The notes: generated by a model from the letters alone, not told the origin. A stretch of 8,590 bases of DNA from a bacterium (GCA_026398675.1 JAPLSK010000298.1:1-8590), one strand, 5' to 3'. Positions 1 through 5,770 are shown, numbered from the stretch's first letter. A program made the numbers and translations.

Positions 1-612
1 GATGATGCCCTTCATCTCGTTGTAGAGTTTGAGCACCTTCTCGTAGCCCGGTTTCGAGTAGCGGGCGAGGGCGGCCGCCTCGGTGAGCGGTTCCTTGCTC
101 TGCGGGTCCACGAAGCCTTCGTTCAAGACGAGCCCGGTGTCAATCTTGCCCGCGGCCAGGGCATCCAGCGTCATCTCCTGCATCCGGGCCGCCAACTCGG
201 GAATGTTTATATCCAAGATGCACCACTTGGTGCAGTTGCCGCACTGCGTGCAGCGCAGCCCGCCCTGGCGGATGAACCGCTCGTAGTCGGCCGTCCGCGA
301 CGCGACGACCAACTCCACCGGGTAGATGTACTCGGGGCAGTTCTCCCCCTCGGGCTGGGAGAGCACCCTCATGCAGCTGCGATCCTCCAGGCAGTAAACC
401 GAGTAGCCGGTGCCCGAGAAAATAGCCTTGAAGATGACGATGGAGAGGCTGAGGCCGATGATGACCATGGCGATGCGGTTGAGGTTCTTGGTGAGCATCC
501 GGTGCTGGGACTTGGAGATGAACTGGTAGCGCCGGACGCCGGGCAGAACCTCGATCTCGTCGCGAGGTGGTCCGTAGACGATCCGCTCGTCTTTTTTGTC
601 GTTTTTTGCCAT
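1..612 (-). CDS. Membrane-anchored 4Fe-4S (HdrC/ferredoxin-like) protein, 3' end beyond window
   Basis: This frame is open for 204 codons from ATG at 612 to the window edge with no stop. An in-frame TAA lies just upstream at 621-619, which fixes the ATG or something downstream of it as the start. Residues 1-45 are charged and probably cytoplasmic. Residues about 46-66 are one hydrophobic helix. Cys121, Cys124, Cys127 and Cys131 form a CxxCxxCxxxC cluster (CTQCGNCTKWC) typical of a 4Fe-4S site, although the usual following Pro is Ile. Cys74, Cys80 and Cys92, just after the helix, are extra. Clusters of this kind carry electrons in HdrC-like and succinate dehydrogenase-like redox subunits; I infer a membrane electron carrier but cannot name a partner. 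No Shine-Dalgarno is visible: the start follows a nine-A tract. The gene follows the transporter and the mini-membrane ORF and may share their transcript. Confidence 0.8.
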   Translation of the reverse strand, partial: MAKNDKKDERIVYGPPRDEIEVLPGVRRYQFISKSQHRMLTKNLNRIAMVIIGLSLSIVIFKAIFSGTGYSVYCLEDRSCMRVLSQPEGENCPEYIYPVELVVASRTADYERFIRQGGLRCTQCGNCTKWCILDINIPELAARMQEMTLDALAAGKIDTGLVLNEGFVDPQSKEPLTEAAALARYSKPGYEKVLKLYNEMKGII

Positions 613-671
613 TTTTTTTTAACGTCGCGCCTGCGCCGTCCGGGGACTTCACCGAAGCTAGCGGCCGCGCC

Positions 672-697
672 GTCCGCGGATGAGCGGTTCCGCGGAC
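672..697 (-). repeat. Perfect 9-bp inverted repeat between mini-membrane ORF and Fe-S gene
   Basis: GTCCGCGGA (672-680) and TCCGCGGAC (689-697) are exact inverted copies around an 8-nt loop. The hairpin lies 9 bp after the stop of the 52-residue ORF and about 60 bp before the Fe-S start. No T-run follows on the minus strand, so it is not a standard intrinsic terminator. It could act as an mRNA-stabilising or attenuating hairpin. The rest of the 613-705 spacer shows nothing I can support. Confidence 0.5.
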
Positions 698-705
698 CGG
701 GATTG

Positions 706-864
706 TCAGGTCAGCATGTAAAGAATCGCCGCGATGATCCCGCCCAGGGCTCCCTGCAGGAGACCCTTTCGCGTGCGGAAATCCATCGCGTAGGCGATAA
801 TCGCGCCGGAAACGGCGCCGCCTACGAGAAAGGCGATCCAGGTTAAGAAAGAGCCGGGTTCCAG
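706..864 (-). CDS. 52-residue two-helix membrane protein duplicating the transporter C-terminus; apparent CTG start
   Basis: The frame runs from CTG (864-862) to TGA (708-706). No ATG, GTG or TTG lies upstream in frame near the transporter stop, and the only internal ATG would cut away the first helix. The transporter stop TAG runs into a G-tract (AGGGGGG) about 3 nt before the CTG, a plausible ribosome binding site for reinitiation. The product has two hydrophobic stretches (about 6-26 and 34-51) around a short charged loop (DFRTRK). It matches the end of the upstream protein closely: TWIAFLVGGAVSG versus TWIAFLLGGAISG, then LQGALGG versus LQGAVGG, and both end in Leu-Thr-stop. The matching suggests a tandem duplication under protein-level constraint. 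Function is unknown; it may be a partner subunit of the transporter. The coding call is good, the exact start uncertain. Confidence 0.62.
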   Translation of the reverse strand: MEPGSFLTWIAFLVGGAVSGAIIAYAMDFRTRKGLLQGALGGIIAAILYMLT

Positions 865-872
865 CGTCCCCC

Positions 873-2645
873 CTAAGTCAAAAGGAGCATGGCTCCGGCG
901 ATGGCTCCGCCGACGGCCCCCTGCAGGATGTACACGAGGAAGAAGCCGGTGCCGGCGAATCCCGATACCGGGTCGGGCCAGAACAGTGCGAAGGTGATGG
1001 CTATGCCCGAGATGGCGCCGCCCAACAGGAACGCGATCCAGGTGGCCGTGTTCTTCTCCTTCTCCTGCGTCGGAGTGCGCCGCTTCTTGAACGAGGCGGG
1101 ATTGACGAACTTGACCATCCCCAGGTTGAACACGAATATCCCGGAAAGCAGGCCGAAAAAGAGGAGCAGGTTCTCCAGGCGGAAGGGGTTGTGTGCGAGC
1201 ACCAAGAAGCGCATCACCAGCGCCGCCAGGGGGGTCATGGCCGCCATGATGCCGTAGCTCTGGGCGTTACGCAGGAATCCGATTTCGGAGCGCACCATCC
1301 CCTCGGAGATGGTGCCGATGCCGCCGATGGGACTTGGACCGCAGCTCGCCGCCGCGTTTACGATGAAGGCGGCCAGCACGATGGCCAGCTGGTTGTAAGT
1401 GAGAAGGCCCGAGGCGTTCGGCATCCAGCCGGTGGCCGGCCCCATGGCCACCACAATGGGCAGGAGCGCCGCCGCCAGAATCCGCCCGCAGGGCATGGGC
1501 ATGATGGTCTCGATCTGGACGAAGAGGGCTATCATGCCCGCCACGCCCAGGCCGACCCCGGCCACCTTGAACTCCGACAGCCAGACGAGCACCTCGCTCA
1601 GCGACTTGAACCCGCCCGAGACCACCAGTGAGCCGGCCATCAGGAACCCGGCCACCAGGGCGGTGATCGGGTGGAGGATGATCCCGGCGATGACCTGGCG
1701 GATGGAGAGCCGGGCGATGAGCATGATGACGACCGTGGCCACCAAAAGGGTGGTGGTGATCGGGGTCTTGCCGAAGAGGCCGAAGACCGCCCCCATGAGG
1801 GCCACGAGGAAGATGCCCAGGGCGATGTAACCGACGAGGGGCGCCTTGAACTTCCTGGCGATGACCTCCTCGTCGTGCTCGTGGGCGATAGCGGTGTCGG
1901 GGGTCGAGGCTGCGGCCAGGCTTTGGGTGAGCTGCCGGCCCTCGGTGAGCCGTATCTTATCCTCCATGTCGAACTTGGTGATGAAGAGGCTGATGAAGAG
2001 CGCGGTGAAGGCGGTGCCGATCATGATCCCGAACTCCTGGGAGCTGGTCAGGAGCCCGAGCTGCTGGAGGAAACCCTCGCCGATCTGCCCGATGCCGCCG
2101 ATCTGGCTGGGCCCGCAACTGGCCGCGGCGTTCACCGCCAGCGCCGCGACCAGGACCACCATCTGTTTCTTCGAGATCAGCCGCACGCCCTCGGGGCCGA
2201 GGGTGATGATTACGGGCAGGAGCGCCGCCGCCGCAATCCGCCCGCAGGGCATGGCGAAAATGGTGGAGAACTGGGCGATGAAGACCAGGGTGCCCGCCAT
2301 GCCCAGGGTGGTGCCGCGCATTTTGTTGATGACGACGCGCAGCGCGGCGAAGCCGCCCGAGCCTTCCAAAGCGCCGGCGACCAGAAAGCCGCCGGCCATG
2401 GCCATGATGGGCAGGAGGATGACGTTGGACCCCACCGCCGAGCCCAGGGAAAGCATTTCGGAGAGGGAGCCGCCGTCGAGCCAGATCGCCAAGGCGGTCA
2501 GGACGATGTTTATCAGCGCGCCGGCGACCAGCAGGGTCTGAAGAGGAAGCGGGATCAGCCGTCGTCCGCCCACCATGATCAGCGGACCCAGGACGGTGAA
2601 GACGAAGATTAGAAGGCTGAGGATGCCGACAATCTCGTGGGCCAA
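873..2645 (-). CDS. Polytopic transporter-like membrane protein with two-fold internal repeat, substrate unknown
   Basis: The protein has 590 residues and starts at TTG (2645-2643), preceded by GGAG at 5-nt spacing; the next Met is residue 24, inside the first helix. It is strongly hydrophobic with many membrane segments. Two halves repeat each other: PCGRIAAAALLP (133-144) with PCGRILAAALLP (386-397), and NAAASCGPSQIGGIG (172-186) with NAAASCGPSPIGGIG (430-444), about 255 residues apart. A charged linker (about 225-265, with His and Glu) joins them. Paired small-residue, Gly- and Pro-rich re-entrant-type motifs in an inverted or two-fold fold are characteristic of ion-transporter superfamily carriers (DASS, ArsB/NhaD, GntP types), but I do not recognise a named family. 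After a basic stretch (about 519-533) comes a separate two-helix domain (535-590), copied in the next ORF. The conserved Cys in each repeat is notable next to an Fe-S protein. Cation or organic-anion transport is inference. Confidence 0.85.
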   Translation of the reverse strand: MAHEIVGILSLLIFVFTVLGPLIMVGGRRLIPLPLQTLLVAGALINIVLTALAIWLDGGSLSEMLSLGSAVGSNVILLPIMAMAGGFLVAGALEGSGGFAALRVVINKMRGTTLGMAGTLVFIAQFSTIFAMPCGRIAAAALLPVIITLGPEGVRLISKKQMVVLVAALAVNAAASCGPSQIGGIGQIGEGFLQQLGLLTSSQEFGIMIGTAFTALFISLFITKFDMEDKIRLTEGRQLTQSLAAASTPDTAIAHEHDEEVIARKFKAPLVGYIALGIFLVALMGAVFGLFGKTPITTTLLVATVVIMLIARLSIRQVIAGIILHPITALVAGFLMAGSLVVSGGFKSLSEVLVWLSEFKVAGVGLGVAGMIALFVQIETIMPMPCGRILAAALLPIVVAMGPATGWMPNASGLLTYNQLAIVLAAFIVNAAASCGPSPIGGIGTISEGMVRSEIGFLRNAQSYGIMAAMTPLAALVMRFLVLAHNPFRLENLLLFFGLLSGIFVFNLGMVKFVNPASFKKRRTPTQEKEKNTATWIAFLLGGAISGIAITFALFWPDPVSGFAGTGFFLVYILQGAVGGAIAGAMLLLT

Positions 2646-2691
2646 GGAAGCTCCAGCGCAGGTTGTAATCCGCCCGGATGAGCCCTACAAG

Positions 2692-3075
2692 TTACGGTGT
2701 ATTCCCGGGACCAGGAGCGATCAGCTTCTCTATGCGTTCGACTACATCGAGGGGATTGAAGGGCTTGGTCAGGTGCAGCGCGATGCCTATCTCCCGGCTG
2801 ATTCTCTTGTAGAGCGGCCCCGAGTGGCCCGTGATAATGACCACGGGGGTCGAAGATAAATGCTCGTCGGCCATCAGGTCGTGGTACAGCTTGTAGCCGT
2901 CTATACCCGGCATCAGGAGGTCCAGGATGATGACGTCGGGCCGCTCCCGCATCACCGCGCTCAAAACCGTGGCGGGGTCGGACAGGGGGATGGTCTCGTG
3001 ACCCCGGCTCTTGAAGGCGAGTCCCAGCGTCTCGACGATGTGCGGCTCGTCGTCCACGATCATGATCCGGGCCAT
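2692..3075 (-). CDS. Single-domain (CheY-like) response regulator, copy 1
   Basis: The product is a 127-residue stand-alone receiver. ATG at 3075 is chosen because GGAGGAG precedes it at 5-nt spacing and the receiver begins at once (MARIMIVDDE); a 17-residue longer in-frame start lacks this support. Receiver signature residues are present: Asp8/Asp9 for metal binding, Asp52 as phosphoacceptor in ILDLLMPG, Thr82 and Lys104 in LTKPF. There is no output domain, so it probably acts by protein contact or as a phosphorelay intermediate. It lies 47 bp after its paralogue and 46 bp before the transporter gene, consistent with one transcript. About half its residues match the paralogue without gaps, including PDVIILD and LHLTKPF. 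No histidine kinase is in the window, so its signal is unknown. Confidence 0.93.
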   Translation of the reverse strand: MARIMIVDDEPHIVETLGLAFKSRGHETIPLSDPATVLSAVMRERPDVIILDLLMPGIDGYKLYHDLMADEHLSSTPVVIITGHSGPLYKRISREIGIALHLTKPFNPLDVVERIEKLIAPGPGNTP

Positions 3076-3122
3076 GCGGACTCCTCCACGGCAGATCACC
3101 GAACGCCCGTACCCGCTTCGGT

Positions 3123-3515
3123 TCACGGCTGCGCCGTTGGAACACCCCTGCGCTCGTTCAGCAAGCGCTCAACCTGATCTACCACCGTATACGGCGCAAA
3201 GGGCTTGGTCAAATGCAGTTTGGCGCCTATCCCCTCGCTGATGCGTCTGTAAATATAGTCGGTCTTTGCGGTGAGGACGACCACCGGAATCTGCGATACC
3301 CGGTCGTCCTCGACCAGACGGCTGAACACCTCGTAGCCGTCCATCCCCGGCATCATGACGTCGAGGATGATGACGTCGGGTTTTTCCCGCTCGGCGAGGG
3401 AGATGCACTGCGTCGCGTCGGACAAGCCCACAACCTGGTACCCCCGTTTCTCGAAGGCCAGACTGAGCGTCTCGACGATGTGCGGCTCGTCGTCCACGAT
3501 CATTATCTTCGACAT
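3123..3515 (-). CDS. Single-domain (CheY-like) response regulator, copy 2
   Basis: The product is a 130-residue receiver with Asp8/Asp9, phosphoacceptor Asp52 (ILDVMMPG), Thr82 and Lys104 (LTKPF), with no attached effector. The start is ATG 3515, where MSKIMIVDDE aligns with copy 1 and AAGGGG lies just upstream. A 43-residue upstream extension in the same frame runs through the repeat-bearing leader and is not believed. It is the first gene of its transcript, about 129 nt downstream of a predicted transcription start near 3644. Copies 1 and 2 share 38 identical bases over the VDDEPHIVETL region, indicating duplication or later gene conversion. The function is presumably phospho-dependent signalling to an unseen partner. 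Confidence 0.93.
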   Translation of the reverse strand: MSKIMIVDDEPHIVETLSLAFEKRGYQVVGLSDATQCISLAEREKPDVIILDVMMPGMDGYEVFSRLVEDDRVSQIPVVVLTAKTDYIYRRISEGIGAKLHLTKPFAPYTVVDQVERLLNERRGVPTAQP

Positions 3516-3542
3516 TGACCCCTTCACCGTCCCTTTACGTTT

Positions 3543-3599
3543 CGCCAGAGGCGTAGCTCGCTTCGCTCGGTTTGTCGGAGGTATTACTTCGTTTCCGAG
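3543..3599 (-). repeat. Dispersed ~30-bp repeat, locus A (two units, second degenerate)
   Basis: Unit 1 (3543-3573) has GGCGTAGCTCGCTTCGCTCG on the plus strand. Unit 2 (from 3574) keeps only GTCGGAGGTATTAC followed by TTCGTTT. The locus lies in the leader of response regulator copy 2. Confidence 0.65.
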
Positions 3600-3600
3600 T

Positions 3601-3649
3601 GGCTTAAGCCCCGGTGGTTGGAACCGGTTTAATTCCCACCGCACCGGTG
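3601..3649. promoter_or_regulatory. Three palindromes at 20-bp spacing downstream of a promoter
   Basis: CACCGGTG (3642-3649), AACCGGTT (3622-3629) and GGCTTAAGCC (3601-3610) are perfect palindromes with centres at 3645.5, 3625.5 and 3605.5. The first overlaps the predicted transcription start. Regular spacing near two helical turns would suit cooperative binding of a dimeric repressor; this is inference. An imperfect hairpin (GGTG..GGAA / TTCC..CACC, 3613-3640) covers the middle one. Confidence 0.4.
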
Positions 3650-3650
3650 T

Positions 3651-3679
3651 ATAATATACCGATACTCGTTCCCGTGCAA
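3651..3679 (-). promoter_or_regulatory. Sigma70-type promoter for the response regulator pair
   Basis: TTGCAC (3679-3674) and TATTAT (3656-3651) are separated by 17 bp. The -10 box matches consensus at 5 of 6 positions and the -35 box at 3 of 6. The predicted start near 3644 gives a leader of about 129 nt before ATG 3515. It lies between repeat loci B and A. Confidence 0.55.
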
Positions 3680-3700
3680 CCCCTTCAACGAAACGGATTC

Positions 3701-3757
3701 GCCGGGGCGTAGCTCGCTTCGCTCGGTTTGCCGGGGCATAGCTCGCTACGCTCGGTT
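3701..3757 (-). repeat. Dispersed ~30-bp repeat, locus B (two tandem units)
   Basis: GCCGGGGCGT starts the first unit at 3701 and GCCGGGGCAT the second at 3730, a 29-bp period; both continue with AGCTCGCT and CGCTCGGTT. The locus lies between the receiver-GGDEF stop and the promoter of the receiver pair. Confidence 0.75.
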
Positions 3758-3890
3758 CGGTTGCCCTTGGGAGTCCTTCCGCTCCCTTCGACCGCAGTCA
3801 ACGCAGGCATACCGTGAACGTCGAACCGAGGCGGTCCAAGGTAGGCGGCCCGTTTACTCCCCTCGACCGCACTTACCCGCGGGCCCGTAC

Positions 3891-4865
3891 TCAACCCGAG
3901 CAGTCCCCCTGTCGGTTCGCGGCCTCGCCCTCCGTCATTCCCCGGCGCTCGTGGACCACGATGTTGCCCGGTTTGCCCTTGCCGAACTTCTTCAGCTCGG
4001 TGACGACGTCGGCAATCTCGGCGGTGGTGGTGAAACGCCGCTTCTCGCTCGACACCAGCTCGACGGTGAGGGTGAGCGTGGCGGGATACCGCCGCAGGCA
4101 ACCGGTGCGGTCCTTTATCTCGTAGTAGTTCCGCTTCAGGTCCGTCTCATCGAAGTAGTCCCCCACGCCCTCGGTGAAGAGCTCGATAACCCTGTTCGCC
4201 ACCTTCTCCGCATCCTGGTGGTAGCAGAGCATCATGAAGTCGTCACCGCCGATGTGACCGACGAAATCCTTCGGCTTGCCCAGCACCCGGGTGGCCTGGA
4301 CGAGGCAGTGCGTGAGGAGGCGGATGACCGAATCGCCGCGGGCGTAGCCGTAGTAGTCGTTGAAACTTTTGAACCGGTCTATGTCGGCGTAGAAGAGGGA
4401 GTAGGGTTTGTCGGCGCGGATGACCTCCTTGAGCCGATGCTCTATCTCCAGGTTTCCCGGCAGGCCCGTCAGAGGGTTGCAGCCGAGCTGGTAGCGCGTG
4501 CGCGACAGGACCATCTTCGCCCGGGCTAAAAGCTCCCGCTGGGAGAAGGGCTTGGCGATGTAGTCGTCTATGGAGTGCTCGACGCCCCGTTCGAGGTCAA
4601 TGATGTCTTGCTTGGCCGTCAGGAGAATCACCGGTATGTGGGCGGTCTCGAAGTCCTTTTTCAGCTCGGAGCACACATGGTAGCCGTCCATCCCGGGCAT
4701 CATCACGTCCAGGATGATGAGCTCCGGGTTGAAGACCTTGACCTGTTCCAGGGCCTCCTCGCCCGAGGGGCAGGTCTGGACCGTGTAGTTGTCGCCCTCG
4801 AATATGGTTTTGACTATCGAGCGGATGTCGGGGTCATCGTCAACGACCATCACCCGTGTGGACAT
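3891..4865 (-). CDS. Response regulator with receiver and GGDEF-family (GGDDF) output domain
   Basis: The protein has 324 residues. The receiver (1-120) has Asp9/Asp10, phosphoacceptor Asp53 (ILDVMMPG), Thr83 and Lys105 (AKPF). The GGDEF-family domain (about 128-305) has NPLTGLPGN (130-138), metal-binding YADIDRFKSFND (159-170) and the signature GGDDF (206-210). Asp replaces the usual Glu at the fourth signature position. KPKD, five residues before GGDDF, sits where the RxxD inhibitory site would be, with Lys for Arg. Active GGDEF domains make cyclic di-GMP from two GTP; here activity is uncertain. HIGGDDF with NPLTGLPGN is, from memory, a recurrent GGDEF subtype rather than a decayed copy. 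Start is ATG 4865 with AAGG 7 nt upstream. A strong promoter and three repeat units precede it. Confidence 0.93.
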   Translation of the reverse strand: MSTRVMVVDDDPDIRSIVKTIFEGDNYTVQTCPSGEEALEQVKVFNPELIILDVMMPGMDGYHVCSELKKDFETAHIPVILLTAKQDIIDLERGVEHSIDDYIAKPFSQRELLARAKMVLSRTRYQLGCNPLTGLPGNLEIEHRLKEVIRADKPYSLFYADIDRFKSFNDYYGYARGDSVIRLLTHCLVQATRVLGKPKDFVGHIGGDDFMMLCYHQDAEKVANRVIELFTEGVGDYFDETDLKRNYYEIKDRTGCLRRYPATLTLTVELVSSEKRRFTTTAEIADVVTELKKFGKGKPGNIVVHERRGMTEGEAANRQGDCSG

Positions 4866-4914
4866 GTCTCAACCTTTTTTTAGTGACCGATTACGCCCCT
4901 TCAAACGGTTATTT

Positions 4915-5004
4915 GCCGGGGCGTTACTCCGCTCCGCTCCGTTTTGCCGGGGCATTACTCCGCTTCGCTTCGTTTCGCCGGGGCGTCACTCGTTTCGCTT
5001 CGCG
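4915..5004 (-). repeat. Dispersed ~30-bp repeat, locus C (three tandem units, 31-bp period)
   Basis: GCCGGGGC begins units at 4915, 4946 and 4977, exactly 31 bp apart. The units continue with GTTACTCCGCTCCGCTCC, ATTACTCCGCTTCGCTTC and GTCACTCGTTTCGCTTC. They fill most of the leader of the receiver-GGDEF gene. GGGGCGT at the end of the first unit (4918-4924) can pair with ACGCCCC (4893-4899), giving a 7-bp hairpin just upstream of the ribosome binding site. Confidence 0.85.
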
Positions 5005-5018
5005 CGAATGGGAGGGTC

Positions 5019-5047
5019 ATTATAAAACTCCCTCCCGGATTTGTCAG
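5019..5047 (-). promoter_or_regulatory. Near-consensus sigma70-type promoter for the receiver-GGDEF gene
   Basis: CTGACA (5047-5042) and a perfect TATAAT (5024-5019) are separated by 17 bp. The predicted start near 5012 puts all three units of repeat locus C at the front of a leader of about 147 nt. The 20-bp palindrome lies 9 bp upstream of the -35 box. Confidence 0.75.
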
Positions 5048-5056
5048 CCCTCAAGG

Positions 5057-5076
5057 CAAGGGGTTTAAACCCCTTG
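5057..5076. promoter_or_regulatory. Perfect 20-bp palindrome after nadD
   Basis: CAAGGGGTTTAAACCCCTTG is a perfect palindrome starting 2 bp after the nadD stop. As RNA it gives a 7-bp stem with a six-base loop, but no U-tract follows on the minus strand, so termination would be weak. Its centre is about 55 bp upstream of the predicted receiver-GGDEF start, which would also suit an activator or repressor site. Both readings are inference. Confidence 0.5.
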
Positions 5077-5078
5077 TT

Positions 5079-5669
5079 TCATACGCTATAAAGACCCTTC
5101 TCTTCGATGTAACGGGCCACCGGGTCGGGTACGAGCCACCGTAGACTGAGCCCCGCCGCGATTCTTTGGCGCACCAGCGTCGAGGAAACGCCGAAGGGGG
5201 GCATGGGAATCTCCGACGCCCGGGTCCCGGCGGGGAGCCTGTCGGGGTCGAAAGTGCACCCGGGCCTCGGCGCGTAGGCGAAGCGGGCGAGCCGCACCAG
5301 CTCGTCCACCCGGTGCCAGGTGCCCAGATCGTTCAGGTTGTCCGCGCCCACCAGAATGACCGGTTCCCCCCCGAGCATCTCCCGGAAGCGCAGGACGGTG
5401 TCCAGGGTGTAGGAGACGCCGCCCTGTCGGAGCTCGATGTCGTCCAGAACGAAGGTCGGCTCACCCTCGAGGGCCAACCGGAGCATGGCGAGACGGTGGG
5501 ATTCCGCGGCTTTCGGGGGGCGGTCGCGGTGGGGTCCACGGGCGGCGGGGATGAAGTACACCCGGTCCAGGTCGAGCTGCTCGCGGGCAAAGGTCGCCAG
5601 GAGCAGGTGGCCCAGGTGTACCGGATCGTAGCTGCCGCCGAAGAGGGCGTATTTTTCCAAAGAGCCCAT
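5079..5669 (-). CDS. nadD: Nicotinate-nucleotide adenylyltransferase
   Basis: The product is a 196-residue cytosolic enzyme that transfers AMP from ATP to nicotinate mononucleotide, giving deamido-NAD in NAD synthesis. The N-terminal nucleotidyltransferase motif GGSYDPVHLGH (11-21) carries the HxGH signature. The C-terminal VSSTLVRQRI is the family ISSTxIR motif that binds the ATP phosphates, and ILVGADNLNDLGTWHR is a typical NadD core segment. Length is normal for the family and no residue appears to be missing. Start is ATG 5669 (MGSLEKYALFGGS); no Shine-Dalgarno is visible and an A-tract directly precedes the start. Two terminators lie upstream and an extended -10 box is present, so it is probably transcribed alone. 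Confidence 0.96.
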   Translation of the reverse strand: MGSLEKYALFGGSYDPVHLGHLLLATFAREQLDLDRVYFIPAARGPHRDRPPKAAESHRLAMLRLALEGEPTFVLDDIELRQGGVSYTLDTVLRFREMLGGEPVILVGADNLNDLGTWHRVDELVRLARFAYAPRPGCTFDPDRLPAGTRASEIPMPPFGVSSTLVRQRIAAGLSLRWLVPDPVARYIEEKGLYSV

Positions 5670-5701
5670 TTTTTATGACCGTGGGGTGGGGAAGGACCAA
5701 G

Positions 5702-5710
5702 ATTTTACCA
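5702..5710 (-). promoter_or_regulatory. Possible extended -10 promoter for nadD
   Basis: TGG followed by TAAAAT (5710-5702) gives an extended -10 element. No good -35 box lies at the right distance. The start would fall near 5695, giving a leader of about 26 nt with no clear ribosome binding site. The position, after both terminators and before nadD, supports it. Confidence 0.4.
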
Positions 5711-5770
5711 CAACAATGCGTCGGGTCGCGGTGGGGGTCCGGTCGGGTGACGAAGGGGGGTGGCGGGAGT

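Larger units (their letters stand above)
3516..3890. other. 375-bp spacer between the receiver-GGDEF gene and the receiver pair
   Basis: This stretch holds no credible gene. In transcription order it contains two imperfect copies of a 17-bp motif (near 3855-3871 and 3779-3795, core TCGACCGCA), repeat locus B (3757-3701), a promoter (3679-3651), three evenly spaced palindromes (3649-3601), and repeat locus A (3599-3543). I see no convincing terminator for the receiver-GGDEF gene. Confidence 0.7.

Noticed and set aside
140..652. 170-codon minus-strand frame over the Fe-S gene
   Set aside because: It is Arg/His/Pro-rich and a different frame from the one encoding the helix and the CxxCxxCxxxC motif.
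862..900. Programmed -1 frameshift joining the transporter to the mini-membrane ORF
   Set aside because: No good slippery heptamer lies in the overlap (CTCCTTTTGACT), and reinitiation at the G-rich site is simpler. It cannot be fully excluded.
1671..2612. 313-codon open frame on the plus strand
   Set aside because: It is antisense to the transporter gene, with Asp/Gly/Glu-rich low-complexity translation typical of the complement of GC-rich membrane protein codons, and has no domain or ribosome binding site support.
3076..3126. 17-residue N-terminal extension of response regulator copy 1
   Set aside because: The inner ATG has GGAGGAG at good spacing and aligns with the paralogue start; the extension would also overlap the stop of the previous gene.
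3516..3644. 43-residue N-terminal extension of response regulator copy 2
   Set aside because: It would translate palindromes and repeat A, the receiver fold begins at the inner ATG, and that ATG has its own ribosome binding site.
3685..4101. 138-codon minus-strand frame across the receiver-GGDEF 3' end and repeat locus B
   Set aside because: It is an out-of-frame reading of the GGDEF domain continuing into spacer repeats; the Arg-rich start shows no coding character.
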